From: CAVWQV01 sp963757115
Lineage (GTDB): Bacteria > Pseudomonadota > Alphaproteobacteria > Acetobacterales > Acetobacteraceae
Assembly: GCA_963757115.1 (NCBI GenBank)
Contig: CAVWQV010000002.1
Coordinates: 46,187 to 110,186, forward strand
Direction of reading: 5' to 3'
Length of the DNA stretch: 64,000 nt
The notes beneath the pieces were generated by a model. The model was given only the letters and a program-made list of their open reading frames with translations, was not told the origin of the DNA and did no database searches. This document shows, piece after piece, positions 27,558 through 36,507 of the stretch (the first letter of the stretch is position 1; each line of letters begins with the position of its first letter). The translations under genes were made by a program, and so were the position numbers.

Positions 27558-28581
27558 ATGTCCGATCATCTCAGCACCGACGTCGCAATCGTGGGGGCCG
27601 GCCCGGTGGGCCTGTTCGCTGTTTTCCAGTGCGGGATGCTGCGGATGCGGTGCGTGCTGATCGACGCGCTGGGCGAGGCCGGCGGGCAGTGCGCCGCGCT
27701 TTATCCCGAGAAGCCGATCTACGACATTCCGGCCTGGCCCGCGATCGACGGGGGCGAGCTCGTCCGCCAGCTCGAGCGCCAGATCGCCCCGTTCGGCGCG
27801 CCCCGTCTGCTCAACCGACGGGTTGAGGCGCTCGCCGGGGCGGCCGGAGGTTTCACCTTGACCACCGACCGGGGGGAGCTTGTGGCGGCCAAGGCGGTCG
27901 TGCTCGCCGCCGGAGCCGGCGCGTTTGGCCCGAACCGCCCGCCGCTCGCCGGCCTTTCCGGCTTCGAAGACAGCGGCGCGGTGCAATACTACGTCCGCCG
28001 CCGCGAGGATTTCCGGGGCAAGCGGGTGGTAGTCGCAGGCGGCGGCGATTCGGCGGTGGACTGGGCGTTGGCGTTAAAGGACATCGCCACGGTGGCCGTG
28101 GTGCACCGCCGTCGCAAATTCCGCGCGGCACCGGAGATGGCGGCCCGGCTGGACGAAGCGGCGGCGCGGGGCGAGGTCGAGTTGGTGGTCCCCTATCAGC
28201 TGCACGGGATCCGCGGCGAGGACGGCGCGCTGACGGGGGTCGAGGTGGCGACCTTGGAGGGTTCGGTCCGCACCATTCCCGGCGGACGTGCTGCTGCCGT
28301 TCTACGGCCTTTCGACCGATCTCGGCCCGATCGCCGGCTGGGGCCTCGAACTGCGGCAGCACCATATCCCCGTAGACCCTGCGACCTGTGCCACCAGCCT
28401 GCCCGGCGTGTTCGCGATCGGCGATGTCGCGACCTACCCGGGCAAGCTCAAGCTGATCCTGCAGGGCTTCTCGGAAGCCGCGATGGCGGCGCACGCGATG
28501 CATGGCATCGTGCATCCGGGCGAGGCGCTGCATTTCGAATACTCGACGACGAAGGGGATTCCCCTAACGGGAAGTAGCTGA
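27558..28581 (+). CDS. Ferredoxin-NADP reductase, thioredoxin-reductase type (frameshift)
   Basis: An FAD/NADPH flavoprotein of the YumC-like type, about 341 codons. The FAD motif is VAIVGAGPVGLFAVFQCGML, then GGQCAALYPEKPIYDIPAWP, which lacks the CxxC of true thioredoxin reductase. The NADPH motif is VVVAGGGDSAVDWALAL and the second FAD motif is VFAIGDVATYPG. Near 28283 one extra C (TTCCCGGCG) breaks the frame; the rest is read in another frame from LLPFYGLSTDLGPIAGWGLE to the stop at 28581. It gives NADPH electrons to ferredoxins or flavodoxins, or the reverse. It is divergent from tsaE. Confidence 0.9.
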
Positions 28582-28609
28582 GCGCCTCTCCAGGCTTGGG
28601 CTACCGTCA

Positions 28610-28640
28610 GATCACACGGTGTGGATGAACAGGTGTGATC
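28610..28640. terminator. Inverted repeat after the reductase gene
   Basis: GATCACAC (28610-28617) and GTGTGATC (28633-28640) form an 8-bp stem with a 15-nt loop, 29 bases after the stop of the reductase. It may be a weak terminator or an operator upstream of the secreted-protein gene. Confidence 0.35.
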
Positions 28641-28717
28641 CAGCTCATACCACCGTTCCTCCTGCCTAGGTCTCCTAGGCCGCCCCGCTGCCTGCGGCTC
28701 ATCGTCGGGAGGGAGAT

Positions 28718-29199
28718 ATGACAGCAAACTTCAGGTCCATTGCCGTTTCGGTTCTAACCCTGAGCATCGCGTCGCCTCTGTCCAGCTTGCATGCTGCTGA
28801 GGTGGCCGACACCCCGATTGCCACGATTCAGGGCGAAATACGAGGGTGTCCACATCGACGTCCTCAGCCTCAAACGGACCGAAGGCAACATGCTCACTCT
28901 CCGGGCCGCGTTCGTGAACGAGTCCGGCGCCCCCGTTAAGGACAGCTCCTTTCCCGGCATGAACGGGAGCGGCTGGCTGCCTGCGCTGATCGACTATCAG
29001 AACAAACGGAAGTACCGGAGTCGTCGTATTCGACGATGGGTCGTGCCTCTGCACGACCAACTTGATCTACAACGCCGATTTCGAACCGGGCAGCAAAATC
29101 CTGTGGGCCAAATTCAGGGCGCCCCCAAATTCGGTGCACAAGATTACGCTCCTAGCGGGTAGTGGCGAGCCGGTCGAGGGGCTGCCAATCACACGCTAG
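28718..29199 (+). CDS. Secreted protein of unknown function (frameshifted)
   Basis: It starts MTANFRSIAVSVLTLSIASP with a signal peptide and a likely cleavage after SSLHA. GGGAGGGAG lies just before the ATG. Two frame changes (about 28837 and 29017) join it to EGVHIDVLSLKRTEGNMLTL and then VVVFDDGSCLCTTNLIYNAD, ending SVHKITLLAGSGEPVEGLPI plus a stop at 29197. The C-terminal pattern (a CLC pair, then FEPGSKILWAKFRAPP) looks like an extracytoplasmic beta-sandwich domain. Function unknown. It has its own promoter region; not obviously co-transcribed with trpS. Confidence 0.6.
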
Positions 29200-29363
29200 C
29201 TAGGCCCGAACTGGTGCGCTGTTGCAACGGCCTGCTTCGGCGCATCACGCTCGATAATCGCCATTCCCCGGTTCGCGACGCTGCTTACGGTCCCGCCGCT
29301 TTGCATACTTGACCCTTACGGAAGCTCGCCGGAGAACGGGCGCTCGCAAATCAGAGCATTTCC

Positions 29364-30361
29364 ATGCAGCGCGTGTTCTCCGGCATCCAGCCCTCCGGCA
29401 TTCCGACCCTCGGCAACTATCTCGGCGCCATCCGCAATTGGGTAGCGTTGCAGGCCGAGCCGGACTGCCTCTGGTGCGTGGTCGATCTGCACGCGATCAC
29501 GGCGTGGCAGGAGCCGGCAGCACTGGCCCGGCAGACTCGGAGATGACGGCCGTGCTGCTCGCCTGCGGCATCGATCCCGCGCGGCACATCCTGTTCCTGC
29601 AATCGGCGGTGCGCGCCCATGCGCAGCTCGCCTGGATCTTCAATTGCGTGGCCCGCCTCGGCTGGCTCAACCGGATGACGCAGTTCAAGGACAAGGCCGG
29701 GAAGGATCGCGAGAACGCCTCCGCGGGCCTCTATGTCTATCCGAACCTGATGGCGGCCGACATCCACGCCTACCACGCCCGCCGAGTGCCGGTGGGCGAC
29801 GACCAGCGCCAGCACCTCGAGCTCGCCAACGACATCGCCCAGAAGTTCAACCACGATTACGGCGTCGACTTTTCCCGCCGATCGAGCCACTGATCCTCGG
29901 TCCGGCGGCGCGGGTGATGTCCCTCCGGGACGGCACGAAGAAGATGTCGAAGTCCGATCCCTCGGACCAGAGCCGCATCAACCTGCTCGACGACGCCGAC
30001 ACGATCGCGCTCAAGATCCGCCGCGCCAAGACCGACCCCGAGCCGCTGCCCTCCGAGGAAGCGGGGCTCGCCGGCCGGCCCGAGGCGCGCAACCTCGTCG
30101 GCATCTACGCGGCCCTCCTGGATGCGAGCCACGCCCAGGTGTTGCGCGATTACGGGGGCCGCGGATTCGGGTCGTTCAAGGAAGCGCTCGCGGCCCTGCT
30201 GGTGGACAAGCTGACGCCGATCGCGCGGAGAAACCCGCCGGCTGCTAGCCGATCCGGCGGCGATCGATCGGGTGCTGCGGGACGGCGCCGAGCGTGCTGC
30301 CGCCATCGCCGAGCCGATCGTCGCGGAAACCGAGCGGCTGGTGGGCTTTCTGAGGGTTTGA
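29364..30361 (+). CDS. trpS: Tryptophan-tRNA ligase (several frameshifts)
   Basis: A class I tRNA synthetase charging tRNA-Trp. It spans 332 codons, normal length. It starts MQRVFSGIQPSGIPTLGNYL (HIGH-like site TLGN). Further blocks are NLMAADIHAYHARRVPVGDD, QRQHLELANDIAQKFNHDYG and KKMSKSDPSDQSRINLLDD (KMSKS). The frame breaks at about 29541 (CGGAG where CGGGAG restores TREMTAVLLACGIDP), at 29871 (TTTT where TTTTT restores DFFPPIEPLIL), and twice near 30230. These are all missing homopolymer bases. The gene is essential, so indel error is more likely than decay. Confidence 0.92.
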
Positions 30362-30365
30362 GCTG

Positions 30366-30790
30366 TCACACGCGATGCTCGGCGTAGGTTTGCTCGACCC
30401 ACCTAAGGGAGGGCCGGGCACTCCACCGTGTCAGGGTGTCCTCGACCGTCGGCGGCAATGGGGTTTGTCGATAGAGGGGGCAGGCGGCGGGCCTGGCGAG
30501 CGGCGCGAGCAGTTGGCCGAAGTGATGTCCGCCCGGCCTAGCTGATCGCCGACGAGGTGCCGACGACCGGCCAGGTGGTCGTCGAACCAGCCCAGCTCGG
30601 CCTCAAGCTCCTGCTCCAAGATCGGGACGAGCGCGGCGCGGGGTCCTTCCGGCAATGATCGCCCGGCGCGTTGCAGGCCACGCGAGGCGCCCCAGAGCGG
30701 CTTGCCAGGACGGCACGCCATCAAGCAGCACGTCTTTGATCGTAGGGCGCGGATCGCCCAGCGTGGCGGCGCTCAGGCATGGCGGCCCGC
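30366..30790 (-). pseudogene. Glutathione S-transferase C-terminal remnant
   Basis: Three minus-strand frames together give a GST C-terminal helical domain: DVLLDGVPSWQAALGRLAWP, then LVPILEQELEAELGWFDDHL, GDQLGRADITSANLLAPLAR and the ending ARPSLRWVEQTYAEHRV with TGA at 30366-30368. GDxLxRADIT and RPSxRWV are typical of GSTs. The N-terminal thioredoxin-like, glutathione-binding half is missing; the space upstream is occupied by nth. So this is a truncated remnant rather than only a frameshifted gene. Confidence 0.65.
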
Positions 30791-30802
30791 ATGCTAGCAT
30801 CG

Positions 30803-31606
30803 TCAGCCTGCTGGCGACGCGACCCTCCGCTTCGCCGGTTTGTTCGCAGGCGGCGGGGTCTTGGCCGGGTAACGGCACCAAGGTGCGGCGACGCAGCGCC
30901 AGCACTCCGGCATGCGCGCCTTGCACACGTAGCGACCGTGCAGGATTAGCCAGTGGTGCGCGTTGCGCAGCATGTCCTTCGGCACCCGGCGCAGCAGCGA
31001 ATCTTCCACGGCGCGCGGCGTCTTGCCGGGAGCGAGCCCGGTGCGGTTGCCGAGCCGGAAGATGTGCGTGTCCACCGCCATCGTGCTCTCGCCGAACGCC
31101 ACGTTGAGCACCACGTTGGCAGTCTTGCGCCCGACGCCGGGCAGCGCCTCCAATGCCTCGCGGTCGCGGGGCACCTCTCCGCCGTGCCGTTCCACGAGCT
31201 GGCGGGACAGCTCGGCGACATTTCGCGCCTTGGCCTGCCACAGCCCGATGCTGCGGATATATCCCGCAATGCCGTCCGGGCCGAGTGCCGCCATGGCCTC
31301 GGGCGTGGGCGCGGCGGCGAACAGCGCCGGTGTCGCGCGGTTGACGGACGCGTCGGTCGCCTGGGCCGAAAGCACCACGGCGACCAGCAAGGTGAACGGG
31401 CTTACGAAGTCGAGCTCGCTCTCAGGGGCCGGGTTAGTGCGGGCGAGCGCCTCAAGGAACGCACGAACGTCCGCGGCCGGCATGGTCCGCGGCTTACGGG
31501 GCGAAGGCGGCTTCGCGGCCGGGCGCTTGACCTGAGGAGGCACGCGCCCTTTTTGGCCCGGCCGAAGGGACGCCGGCAAGGCCGCTCGGCAGAAGCCAGG
31601 TGTCAT
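30803..31606 (-). CDS. nth: Endonuclease III
   Basis: A DNA glycosylase/AP lyase for oxidised pyrimidines in base-excision repair. It has VVLSAQATDASVNRATPALF, the helix-hairpin-helix LEALPGVGRKTANVVLNVAF with the catalytic Lys in GRKTA, the catalytic Asp in MAVDTHIFRLGNR, and a C-terminal 4Fe-4S site C-x6-C-x2-C-x5-C (CKARMPECWRCVAAPWC). The N-terminus is uncertain: ATG 31606 gives a 41-residue Lys/Pro-rich extension, and MPAADVRAFLEAL at 31483 would be closer to the usual length. It is divergent from the DUF2244 gene. Confidence 0.95.
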   Translation of the reverse strand: MTPGFCRAALPASLRPGQKGRVPPQVKRPAAKPPSPRKPRTMPAADVRAFLEALARTNPAPESELDFVSPFTLLVAVVLSAQATDASVNRATPALFAAAPTPEAMAALGPDGIAGYIRSIGLWQAKARNVAELSRQLVERHGGEVPRDREALEALPGVGRKTANVVLNVAFGESTMAVDTHIFRLGNRTGLAPGKTPRAVEDSLLRRVPKDMLRNAHHWLILHGRYVCKARMPECWRCVAAPWCRYPAKTPPPANKPAKRRVASPAG

Positions 31607-31633
31607 CTCTCCGATCTACGCTACATTCGCGAG

Positions 31634-32143
31634 ATGGCATCGGACGCAACCGCGGAAGCGACGTTGTTCGAGGCGGTGATCGTGCCGCACCGAAGCCTGT
31701 CGCGGCGTGGACTGGCCATCCTGGTCGCAGTCGTGAGCGCGCTGTCCCTGCTGACAGTGCTGCGCTTCTGGCTCATGGGCGCGTGGCCGGTCGCGGCTTT
31801 CTCGCTGCCGGAGCTCGCGCTGCTGATCTTCCTGATCAGGTTGAACGCCGCCCGCGCGCGCGCCTCGGAACTGCTCCTGTTGACGGAGCAACGAATGCGG
31901 ATCGTCCGAACGGACCAGCGGGGACGCCGCGAGGAGCAGACCTTGCCGGGAGCCTGGCTTAACGTCGTGATGCGTGAGCGAACCGGCAGCGTCCCGACCC
32001 TCGTGCTGGCGACGAGAGGCCGGGAGATCGAGGTGGCCAAAAGCCTCGGAGAGGCCGAGAAGCGCGATCTGGCGGCCGCGCTCGACGCCGCGCTCGATCG
32101 GTTACGCCATCCACGTTTCGACAATCCCCAGTTGCGGAGCTGA
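31634..32143 (+). CDS. DUF2244 family membrane protein
   Basis: 169 residues from ATG 31634. It begins MASDATAEATLFEAVIVPHR with SLSRRG, typical of DUF2244, followed by two close membrane helices (LAILVAVVSALSLLTVLRFW and VAAFSLPELALLIFLIRL). The rest is a cytoplasmic beta-rich domain (MRIVRTDQRGRREEQTLPGA) ending in LGEAEKRDLAAALDAALDRL. The function of this family is unknown. It commonly sits next to nth in Alphaproteobacteria. It ends convergently with the XRE gene. Confidence 0.85.
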   Translation: MASDATAEATLFEAVIVPHRSLSRRGLAILVAVVSALSLLTVLRFWLMGAWPVAAFSLPELALLIFLIRLNAARARASELLLLTEQRMRIVRTDQRGRREEQTLPGAWLNVVMRERTGSVPTLVLATRGREIEVAKSLGEAEKRDLAAALDAALDRLRHPRFDNPQLRS

Positions 32144-32175
32144 TCCGCCGCCGCGAGCCCGCTCCGGAGGCCGGA

Positions 32176-32635
32176 TCAGGGCTCGCCCGGCCCCATCGAC
32201 TTGATCAGCTCGAACACGCGTTTGCGGATCGACGGATCGGTGATCCGGTAATAGGCACGCACCAACTCGAGCGTTTCGCGCCGGCTCAGCGTGTCGTCGC
32301 CGAAACCGTCGGGGGAGTTCGGCAAAACCCGACACGCCGCGCCGACCGGAGGTGCCGGGCTGCGCGGCCAAGCTGTCCGGCATGTCGTCGAAAAAAAAGC
32401 TGATCGGAACGTCGAGCACGCGGGAGAGGTCGAACAAGCGCGAGGCGCCGACCCGGTTTACGCCACGTTCGTATTTCTGCACCTGCTGGAATGTGAGGCC
32501 TAGCGCCTCCCCGAGACGCTCCTGAGACATGCCCATCAAAGTTCGTCGCAGCCGGATCCGGGAGCCCACATGCACATCGATCGGGCTGGGCCGGCCTTCC
32601 CTTTCTAGGCCGGGGGCCTGGTCGGGCCGGGTCAT
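32176..32635 (-). CDS. XRE-family transcriptional regulator (frameshift near end)
   Basis: A helix-turn-helix regulator starting at ATG 32635, with GGGAGAGG just upstream. The DNA-binding part is GSRIRLRRTLMGMSQERLGE followed by ALGLTFQQVQKYERGVNRVG and SRLFDLSRVLDVPISFFFDD. One extra C in the run CCCCC near 32312 breaks the frame. Restored, the protein continues DGFGDDTLSRRETLELVRAY and RKRVFELIKSMGPGEP with the stop at 32176, the usual end of this alphaproteobacterial regulator. As written the frame runs on to 32102 in low-complexity sequence. It usually sits between lnt and metK; metK is not here. Confidence 0.88.
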
Positions 32636-32668
32636 ACCTACCTCTCCCTTAAAACCATCCTGCATCAT

Positions 32669-32817
32669 CTAAAACCTCACCACACTGACCCGTTCCGAGC
32701 CAGCCCGGCTCCTAATTGATTTCAACTTTCTTAACAGCACAACCACGAATAGTCAACGCTAAAGTCACAATTCAGGGGTCTCGTATCGTATTTTGTCTGC
32801 TGTCTGAATAAAGATTA
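32669..32817. promoter_or_regulatory. AT-richer promoter region of the XRE gene
   Basis: This 149-bp gap is unusually AT-rich for the locus, with TTGATTTCAACTTTCTTAAC and TTCAGGGGTCTCGTATCGTA. It is likely to hold the promoter for the minus-strand XRE gene. I can point to no single -35/-10 pair with confidence. Confidence 0.4.
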
Positions 32818-34407
32818 TCACCGCGTCCAGTTTGATTGCGGTCGCATCCAGGATGCCATACTGCTCAGGACGACTGCACACAGACTGAGCAGCGCCGGAA
32901 TCAGCAGTCCGAAGCGCGCAAACGGCGTTTCCGGCAGGGCTCCTGGGAGAGCCAATGTCAAAGTGCCGGGTTCCCGCATCGGCAGTCGCCCCAACTCGCG
33001 GCCGTTGGCGTCAAAGCCGGCCGTGATCCCGGTGTTGGCGGCGCGCATCAGCGGCAAGCCCAGTTCGACCGCCCGCATCCGGGCCGCGGCCAAGTGCTGC
33101 CGCGGTCCGGTCGAATTGCCGAACCACGCGTCATTGGTCACGTTCACGAGCCAGGACGGGCGATCACGCCCGTCCACCATCTCGCCCGGGAAGATCGCCT
33201 CGTAGCAGATCATCGGACCGACCGGCGGCAGCCCGGCGACATGGAGCGTGCGCGGTCCAGGCCCTGGAGCGAAGCCGCCGCCCGGCACGACCTGCAGTGG
33301 AAGCGGGAACCACGGGGGCTGGAACTCGCCGAACGGTACGAGGTGCCACTTGTCGTACAGGGCAGCGAGCGTCCCCGATCCGGTGATGGCGGCCAGCGAG
33401 TTGCGGGGGCGGCCCTCGTTGTCGAAACGCACGGTCCCGGCGAGAACGGGAGCGCCCCCTGCGGCTTCCGAAATGGCGATGCGCGCGGCCGGGTCTGCCT
33501 CCAGCAGGAATGGGCTCGCGGTTTCCGGCCAGACGACCACCTTGGCACCGGTCTTGATGGCCGCGACGGCCGCGCTGGTCCGCGACAGATAGCGCTCGAA
33601 GATGTCCCCTGCCAGACCGCGGGTCCATTTCTGGCCCTGAGCCACGTTGCCTTGCACCAGTACGACGGTAAGGCCGGGGGCGGGCGGCGACGGCGCTTGC
33701 AGCCGCGCCCAGCCGAACGCAGCCCAGGCGACGAGCAAGGTGGCGCCCGTCGACGCGGCGCGCCAGCCCGCGAGCGGCAGGGCAGCCGCAAGCACCGTGA
33801 ACAATGTCAAACCGGGCTCGCCGACCCAGGCAGCGAACTGGATAAACACGTCGCCGAGCGGCCCCGGTATGGCCCAAACGCTGCCCCACGGGTTCCAAGG
33901 GAAGCCCGAAAGCACGAATTGGCGCGCGATGTCGGCCAGGGTCCAAGCGCCGGCCAAGGCGAGGGCCCGCCGCCAACCCGGGAGCGCAGTCCGGCTCCAC
34001 GCCACGGGTGCCGCGATGAACACCGCCAACAGCGCCGAAAGCGCCGGCACGGCGATCGGCACGAACCACCAGAATCGGGCGGCTTCCACCAGGATCGCCT
34101 CGGTGATCCAGTAAAGCCCAAGCAGGTGATGGCCGAAGCCGAACCACCAGCCGCGGCGGAACGCCACCGCCGGCCCGCGGCTCCCTTCCACCAGGAGAAG
34201 CAGCCCGGGCACCGCAATCAGCAGCACCGGGATCAGGTGTGCGGGTGGCAGCGCTGCGGCCGAGAGGATGCCGAGCAGGAACGCGGCGCCGTCGGCCCGC
34301 CAGCCTCGTAAGCCTTTGAGCCACAGGGCGATCGCGACGGTCCGAAAACGGCGGCCAGGGCGGCCCGAGTCGCGGGTCGCGACGCCCGCCACACCGGAAG
34401 ACGCCAT
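32818..34407 (-). CDS. lnt: Apolipoprotein N-acyltransferase
   Basis: A 529-residue inner-membrane enzyme that adds the third acyl chain to lipoproteins. The N-terminal half has six or more hydrophobic helices; the C-terminal half is the nitrilase-like periplasmic domain with Glu in VVVWPETASPFLL, Lys in LYDKWHLVPFGEFQP, and Cys in VGPMICYEAIFPGEMV. LVNVTNDAWFGNSTGPRQHL is the conserved block after it. A final membrane helix ends the protein. It starts 10 bases after olsB, so mucR/fur-olsB-lnt are likely one transcript. Confidence 0.95.
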   Translation of the reverse strand: MASSGVAGVATRDSGRPGRRFRTVAIALWLKGLRGWRADGAAFLLGILSAAALPPAHLIPVLLIAVPGLLLLVEGSRGPAVAFRRGWWFGFGHHLLGLYWITEAILVEAARFWWFVPIAVPALSALLAVFIAAPVAWSRTALPGWRRALALAGAWTLADIARQFVLSGFPWNPWGSVWAIPGPLGDVFIQFAAWVGEPGLTLFTVLAAALPLAGWRAASTGATLLVAWAAFGWARLQAPSPPAPGLTVVLVQGNVAQGQKWTRGLAGDIFERYLSRTSAAVAAIKTGAKVVVWPETASPFLLEADPAARIAISEAAGGAPVLAGTVRFDNEGRPRNSLAAITGSGTLAALYDKWHLVPFGEFQPPWFPLPLQVVPGGGFAPGPGPRTLHVAGLPPVGPMICYEAIFPGEMVDGRDRPSWLVNVTNDAWFGNSTGPRQHLAAARMRAVELGLPLMRAANTGITAGFDANGRELGRLPMREPGTLTLALPGALPETPFARFGLLIPALLSLCAVVLSSMASWMRPQSNWTR

Positions 34408-34416
34408 CGCCGCCGC

Positions 34417-35247
34417 TCAGTCCAGGGCTTCGCGCAACTGGCGTTCGTAGTGACGATAGTATTTGTCGGTGACGAGGTCGGTCTTGACCACGATAGCCAC
34501 GTCCGTCGTGTTGAACTGCTCGTCGATCACCGCGCCGTCGCCGACGAAGCCGCCGAGCCGCAGATAGCCTTTGATGAGCGGCGGCAACTGGCCTAGCGCC
34601 CGCCGCGGGTCGAGACTGTCCGGATCCATCCGGCGCATGTCCACGTAGCGCCCCTCCCGCGCGCGCGGCCGGAGCGCCGGTGGGGCCAGATGATTGTAAT
34701 AGAGATAGGTAAGTTCGGACGCCAACGCGGCCGGATCGGTCCCGGGCAGGCTGGCGCAGCCGAACATTAGATCGATGCGATGGTAAAACACGTAGGCGGC
34801 GATGCCCCGCCAAAGCAACTGCATCGCTGCGCGGCCCCGATACGCGACGTCGACGCAGGACCGGCCGAGTTCAAGCACGCGACCGGGAAAGGCGACGACT
34901 GTGGCAATGTCGTACTCGGCATCGGAATAGAACCGCCCGATCCGGGCCGCCGCCTCCTCCTGGATGAGCCGGTAGGTGCCGATGACGCTTTCGGGCCCTG
35001 GACCGATCTCGTGATCAACGACCAGCAAATGATCCGCCACCGCGTCGAACCCGTCCCGGTCCCGCCCGCTCGCCAATACGTCTGGCGCGGCGGCGGCCCC
35101 TAACTCGCCGTAGAACACGCGGAAGCGCAGCGCCTGCACCGCGTCGATCTCTTCGGCGGTAGCGGCCAAGCGAACGCCAAGGTTGCCCGCCCTCAGCTCG
35201 CCGATGCCGGGCACTGCGCCGCGGCCGATCGGCTTCTGCACCGTCAT
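34417..35247 (-). CDS. Ornithine-acyl-ACP N-acyltransferase family protein (OlsB-like)
   Basis: 276 residues from ATG 35247. It is a GNAT-fold acyltransferase: LAATAEEIDAVQALRFRVFY, the block VADHLLVVDHEIG, VIGTYRLIQEEAAARIGRFY, VLELGRSCVDVAYRGRAAMQ, LMFGCASLPGTDP and a C-terminal LIKGYLRLGGFVGDGAVID. In Sinorhizobium OlsB makes lyso-ornithine lipid, and an acyltransferase (OlsA) completes it; a PlsC/OlsA-type gene is at 42413. The family also includes the hemolysin-like acyltransferases, so the ornithine substrate is inferred. It is 10 bases downstream of fur. Confidence 0.85.
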   Translation of the reverse strand: MTVQKPIGRGAVPGIGELRAGNLGVRLAATAEEIDAVQALRFRVFYGELGAAAAPDVLASGRDRDGFDAVADHLLVVDHEIGPGPESVIGTYRLIQEEAAARIGRFYSDAEYDIATVVAFPGRVLELGRSCVDVAYRGRAAMQLLWRGIAAYVFYHRIDLMFGCASLPGTDPAALASELTYLYYNHLAPPALRPRAREGRYVDMRRMDPDSLDPRRALGQLPPLIKGYLRLGGFVGDGAVIDEQFNTTDVAIVVKTDLVTDKYYRHYERQLREALD

Positions 35248-35257
35248 TCTTGCACCA

Positions 35258-35803
35258 TTACTGGGCGGCTCCGCTTCGAGGGCTCGCGGCCAGGGCGGGG
35301 GTAACCGGATCGCGCCGCGCGCGGCGTGGCTTCGGTTCGGCCTGTATTGGCGGCTCCCGCCCGGAGGCCTCCCGCGCCGACGCCTCTCGCACGGGCGCTT
35401 CCCGCTTTCGGCCGAACAACTCGAGCCGGAGCGAGACGAGGTCGAAACCAAGCCGGGCGGCGATCAGCTTCATCACGCGCTCGTGCTCCGCATCCTGGAA
35501 TTCGATCACCCGACCGAGTTCGATGTCGATCAGGTGATAGTGGTGCCCTTGTTCCGTGGGCTCGTAGCGCGCTCGCCCGCCACCGAAATCGCGGCGCTCG
35601 AGAATGCCCTTCTCCTCAAGCAATCGTACGGTCCGGTAGACGGTCGCGATCGAGATACGCCCGTCGAGCGCCGCCGCCCGGCGATACAGCTCCTCGACAT
35701 CGGGGTGGTCGCTCGCTTCGGAGAGCACGCGCGCGATGACCCGGCGTTGCCCGGTCATCTTCAACCCCCGTTCCACGCAGAGGCGCTCGATGCGCGATTC
35801 CAT
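35258..35803 (-). CDS. Fur/Mur-family metalloregulator
   Basis: It begins MESRIERLCVERGLKMTGQR at 35803 (an upstream ATG at 35833 adds 10 residues). The winged helix is VEELYRRAAALDGRISIATV then YRTVRLLEEKGILERRDFGG. The metal region reads HHYHLIDIELGRVIEFQDAE, where most Fur/Mur proteins have HHDH or HHEH. A long disordered, Arg/Pro-rich tail of about 45 residues follows the usual end at RLELFG. There are no CxxC structural-zinc motifs, as in Alphaproteobacteria. It probably senses manganese or iron; the target is unknown. Confidence 0.9.
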   Translation of the reverse strand: MESRIERLCVERGLKMTGQRRVIARVLSEASDHPDVEELYRRAAALDGRISIATVYRTVRLLEEKGILERRDFGGGRARYEPTEQGHHYHLIDIELGRVIEFQDAEHERVMKLIAARLGFDLVSLRLELFGRKREAPVREASAREASGREPPIQAEPKPRRARRDPVTPALAASPRSGAAQ

Positions 35804-35997
35804 CCGATCCCTTGCGGTCCGATCAGCACCCATCCGGTCGCCGCAACCGGACCCCGACCCGGCGACGCACCCCAGAACGATCGGGGCCAGCGACGGAGAC
35901 GGCGTAGCCGAAACCGGCCGGCTCTGTCCAACACCAGCCGGCGAACCGGCGCCGCCTTGCGCGAGGGTGCCGGGCAGAGAGCAGATCGCGGCGCGGT

Positions 35998-36420
35998 TCA
36001 GCCGCGCCCGACGGTGCGGGGTTTGGTTCCGAGGCCGATCTTCTTAGCAAGCGACGAACGGTGACGGGCGTAGTTCGGCGCCACCATCGGATAGTCGGCC
36101 GGCAGACCCCAGCGCTCCCGATACTGTTCAGGCGTCGTGTTGTAGGCGGTCTTAAGATGCCGCTTCAGCATCTTAAGCTTCTTGCCGTCCTCGAGGCAGA
36201 TGATGTGATCCGGAAAGACGGACTTCTTGATCGGAACGGCCGGCTGCGGCCGCTCCGGCGCCACAGGCTCCTTTCCGACCCCTGAAAGCGTCTTGTAAAC
36301 CTCCTGAATCAGTGACGGAAGCGCGTCCGGCGGAACGGAATTGTTGGACACGTGGGCCGACACGATTTGCGCGGTCAATCCCAGCATGTTTTGGCTTACG
36401 GGACTTTCAACCATGGTCAA
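35998..36420 (-). CDS. mucR: MucR/Ros-family transcriptional regulator
   Basis: A 140-residue regulator with an N-terminal helical part (TAQIVSAHVSNNSVPPDALP) and the C-terminal zinc-finger DNA-binding domain (ICLEDGKKLKMLKRHLKTAY, then TPEQYRERWGLPADYPMVAP and NYARHRSSLAKKIGLG). MucR binds T-rich AT DNA and acts like H-NS in Alphaproteobacteria, regulating exopolysaccharide, cell-cycle and virulence genes. ATG 36414 is a possible alternative start. It is upstream of fur on the same strand with a gap of about 195 bases. Confidence 0.93.
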   Translation of the reverse strand: MTMVESPVSQNMLGLTAQIVSAHVSNNSVPPDALPSLIQEVYKTLSGVGKEPVAPERPQPAVPIKKSVFPDHIICLEDGKKLKMLKRHLKTAYNTTPEQYRERWGLPADYPMVAPNYARHRSSLAKKIGLGTKPRTVGRG

Positions 36421-36507
36421 TCCCTTCCCGGAATCGCGACTTTTGTCATATAGGTTTGCTTTCCGTCGCTTCGCAATGCTTATTCAGAACAGAACAAGCA
36501 GCATTAT

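Noticed and set aside
28660..28680. CCTAGG-TCT-CCTAGG double palindrome as an operator
   Set aside because: CCTAGG is self-complementary and short, and two copies in a row are weak evidence without a regulator or conservation.
29364..30361. Programmed ribosomal frameshifting in trpS
   Set aside because: The shifts are at several places, in ordinary homopolymers without slippery-site or pseudoknot features, and fabI, aroC and addAB show the same pattern.
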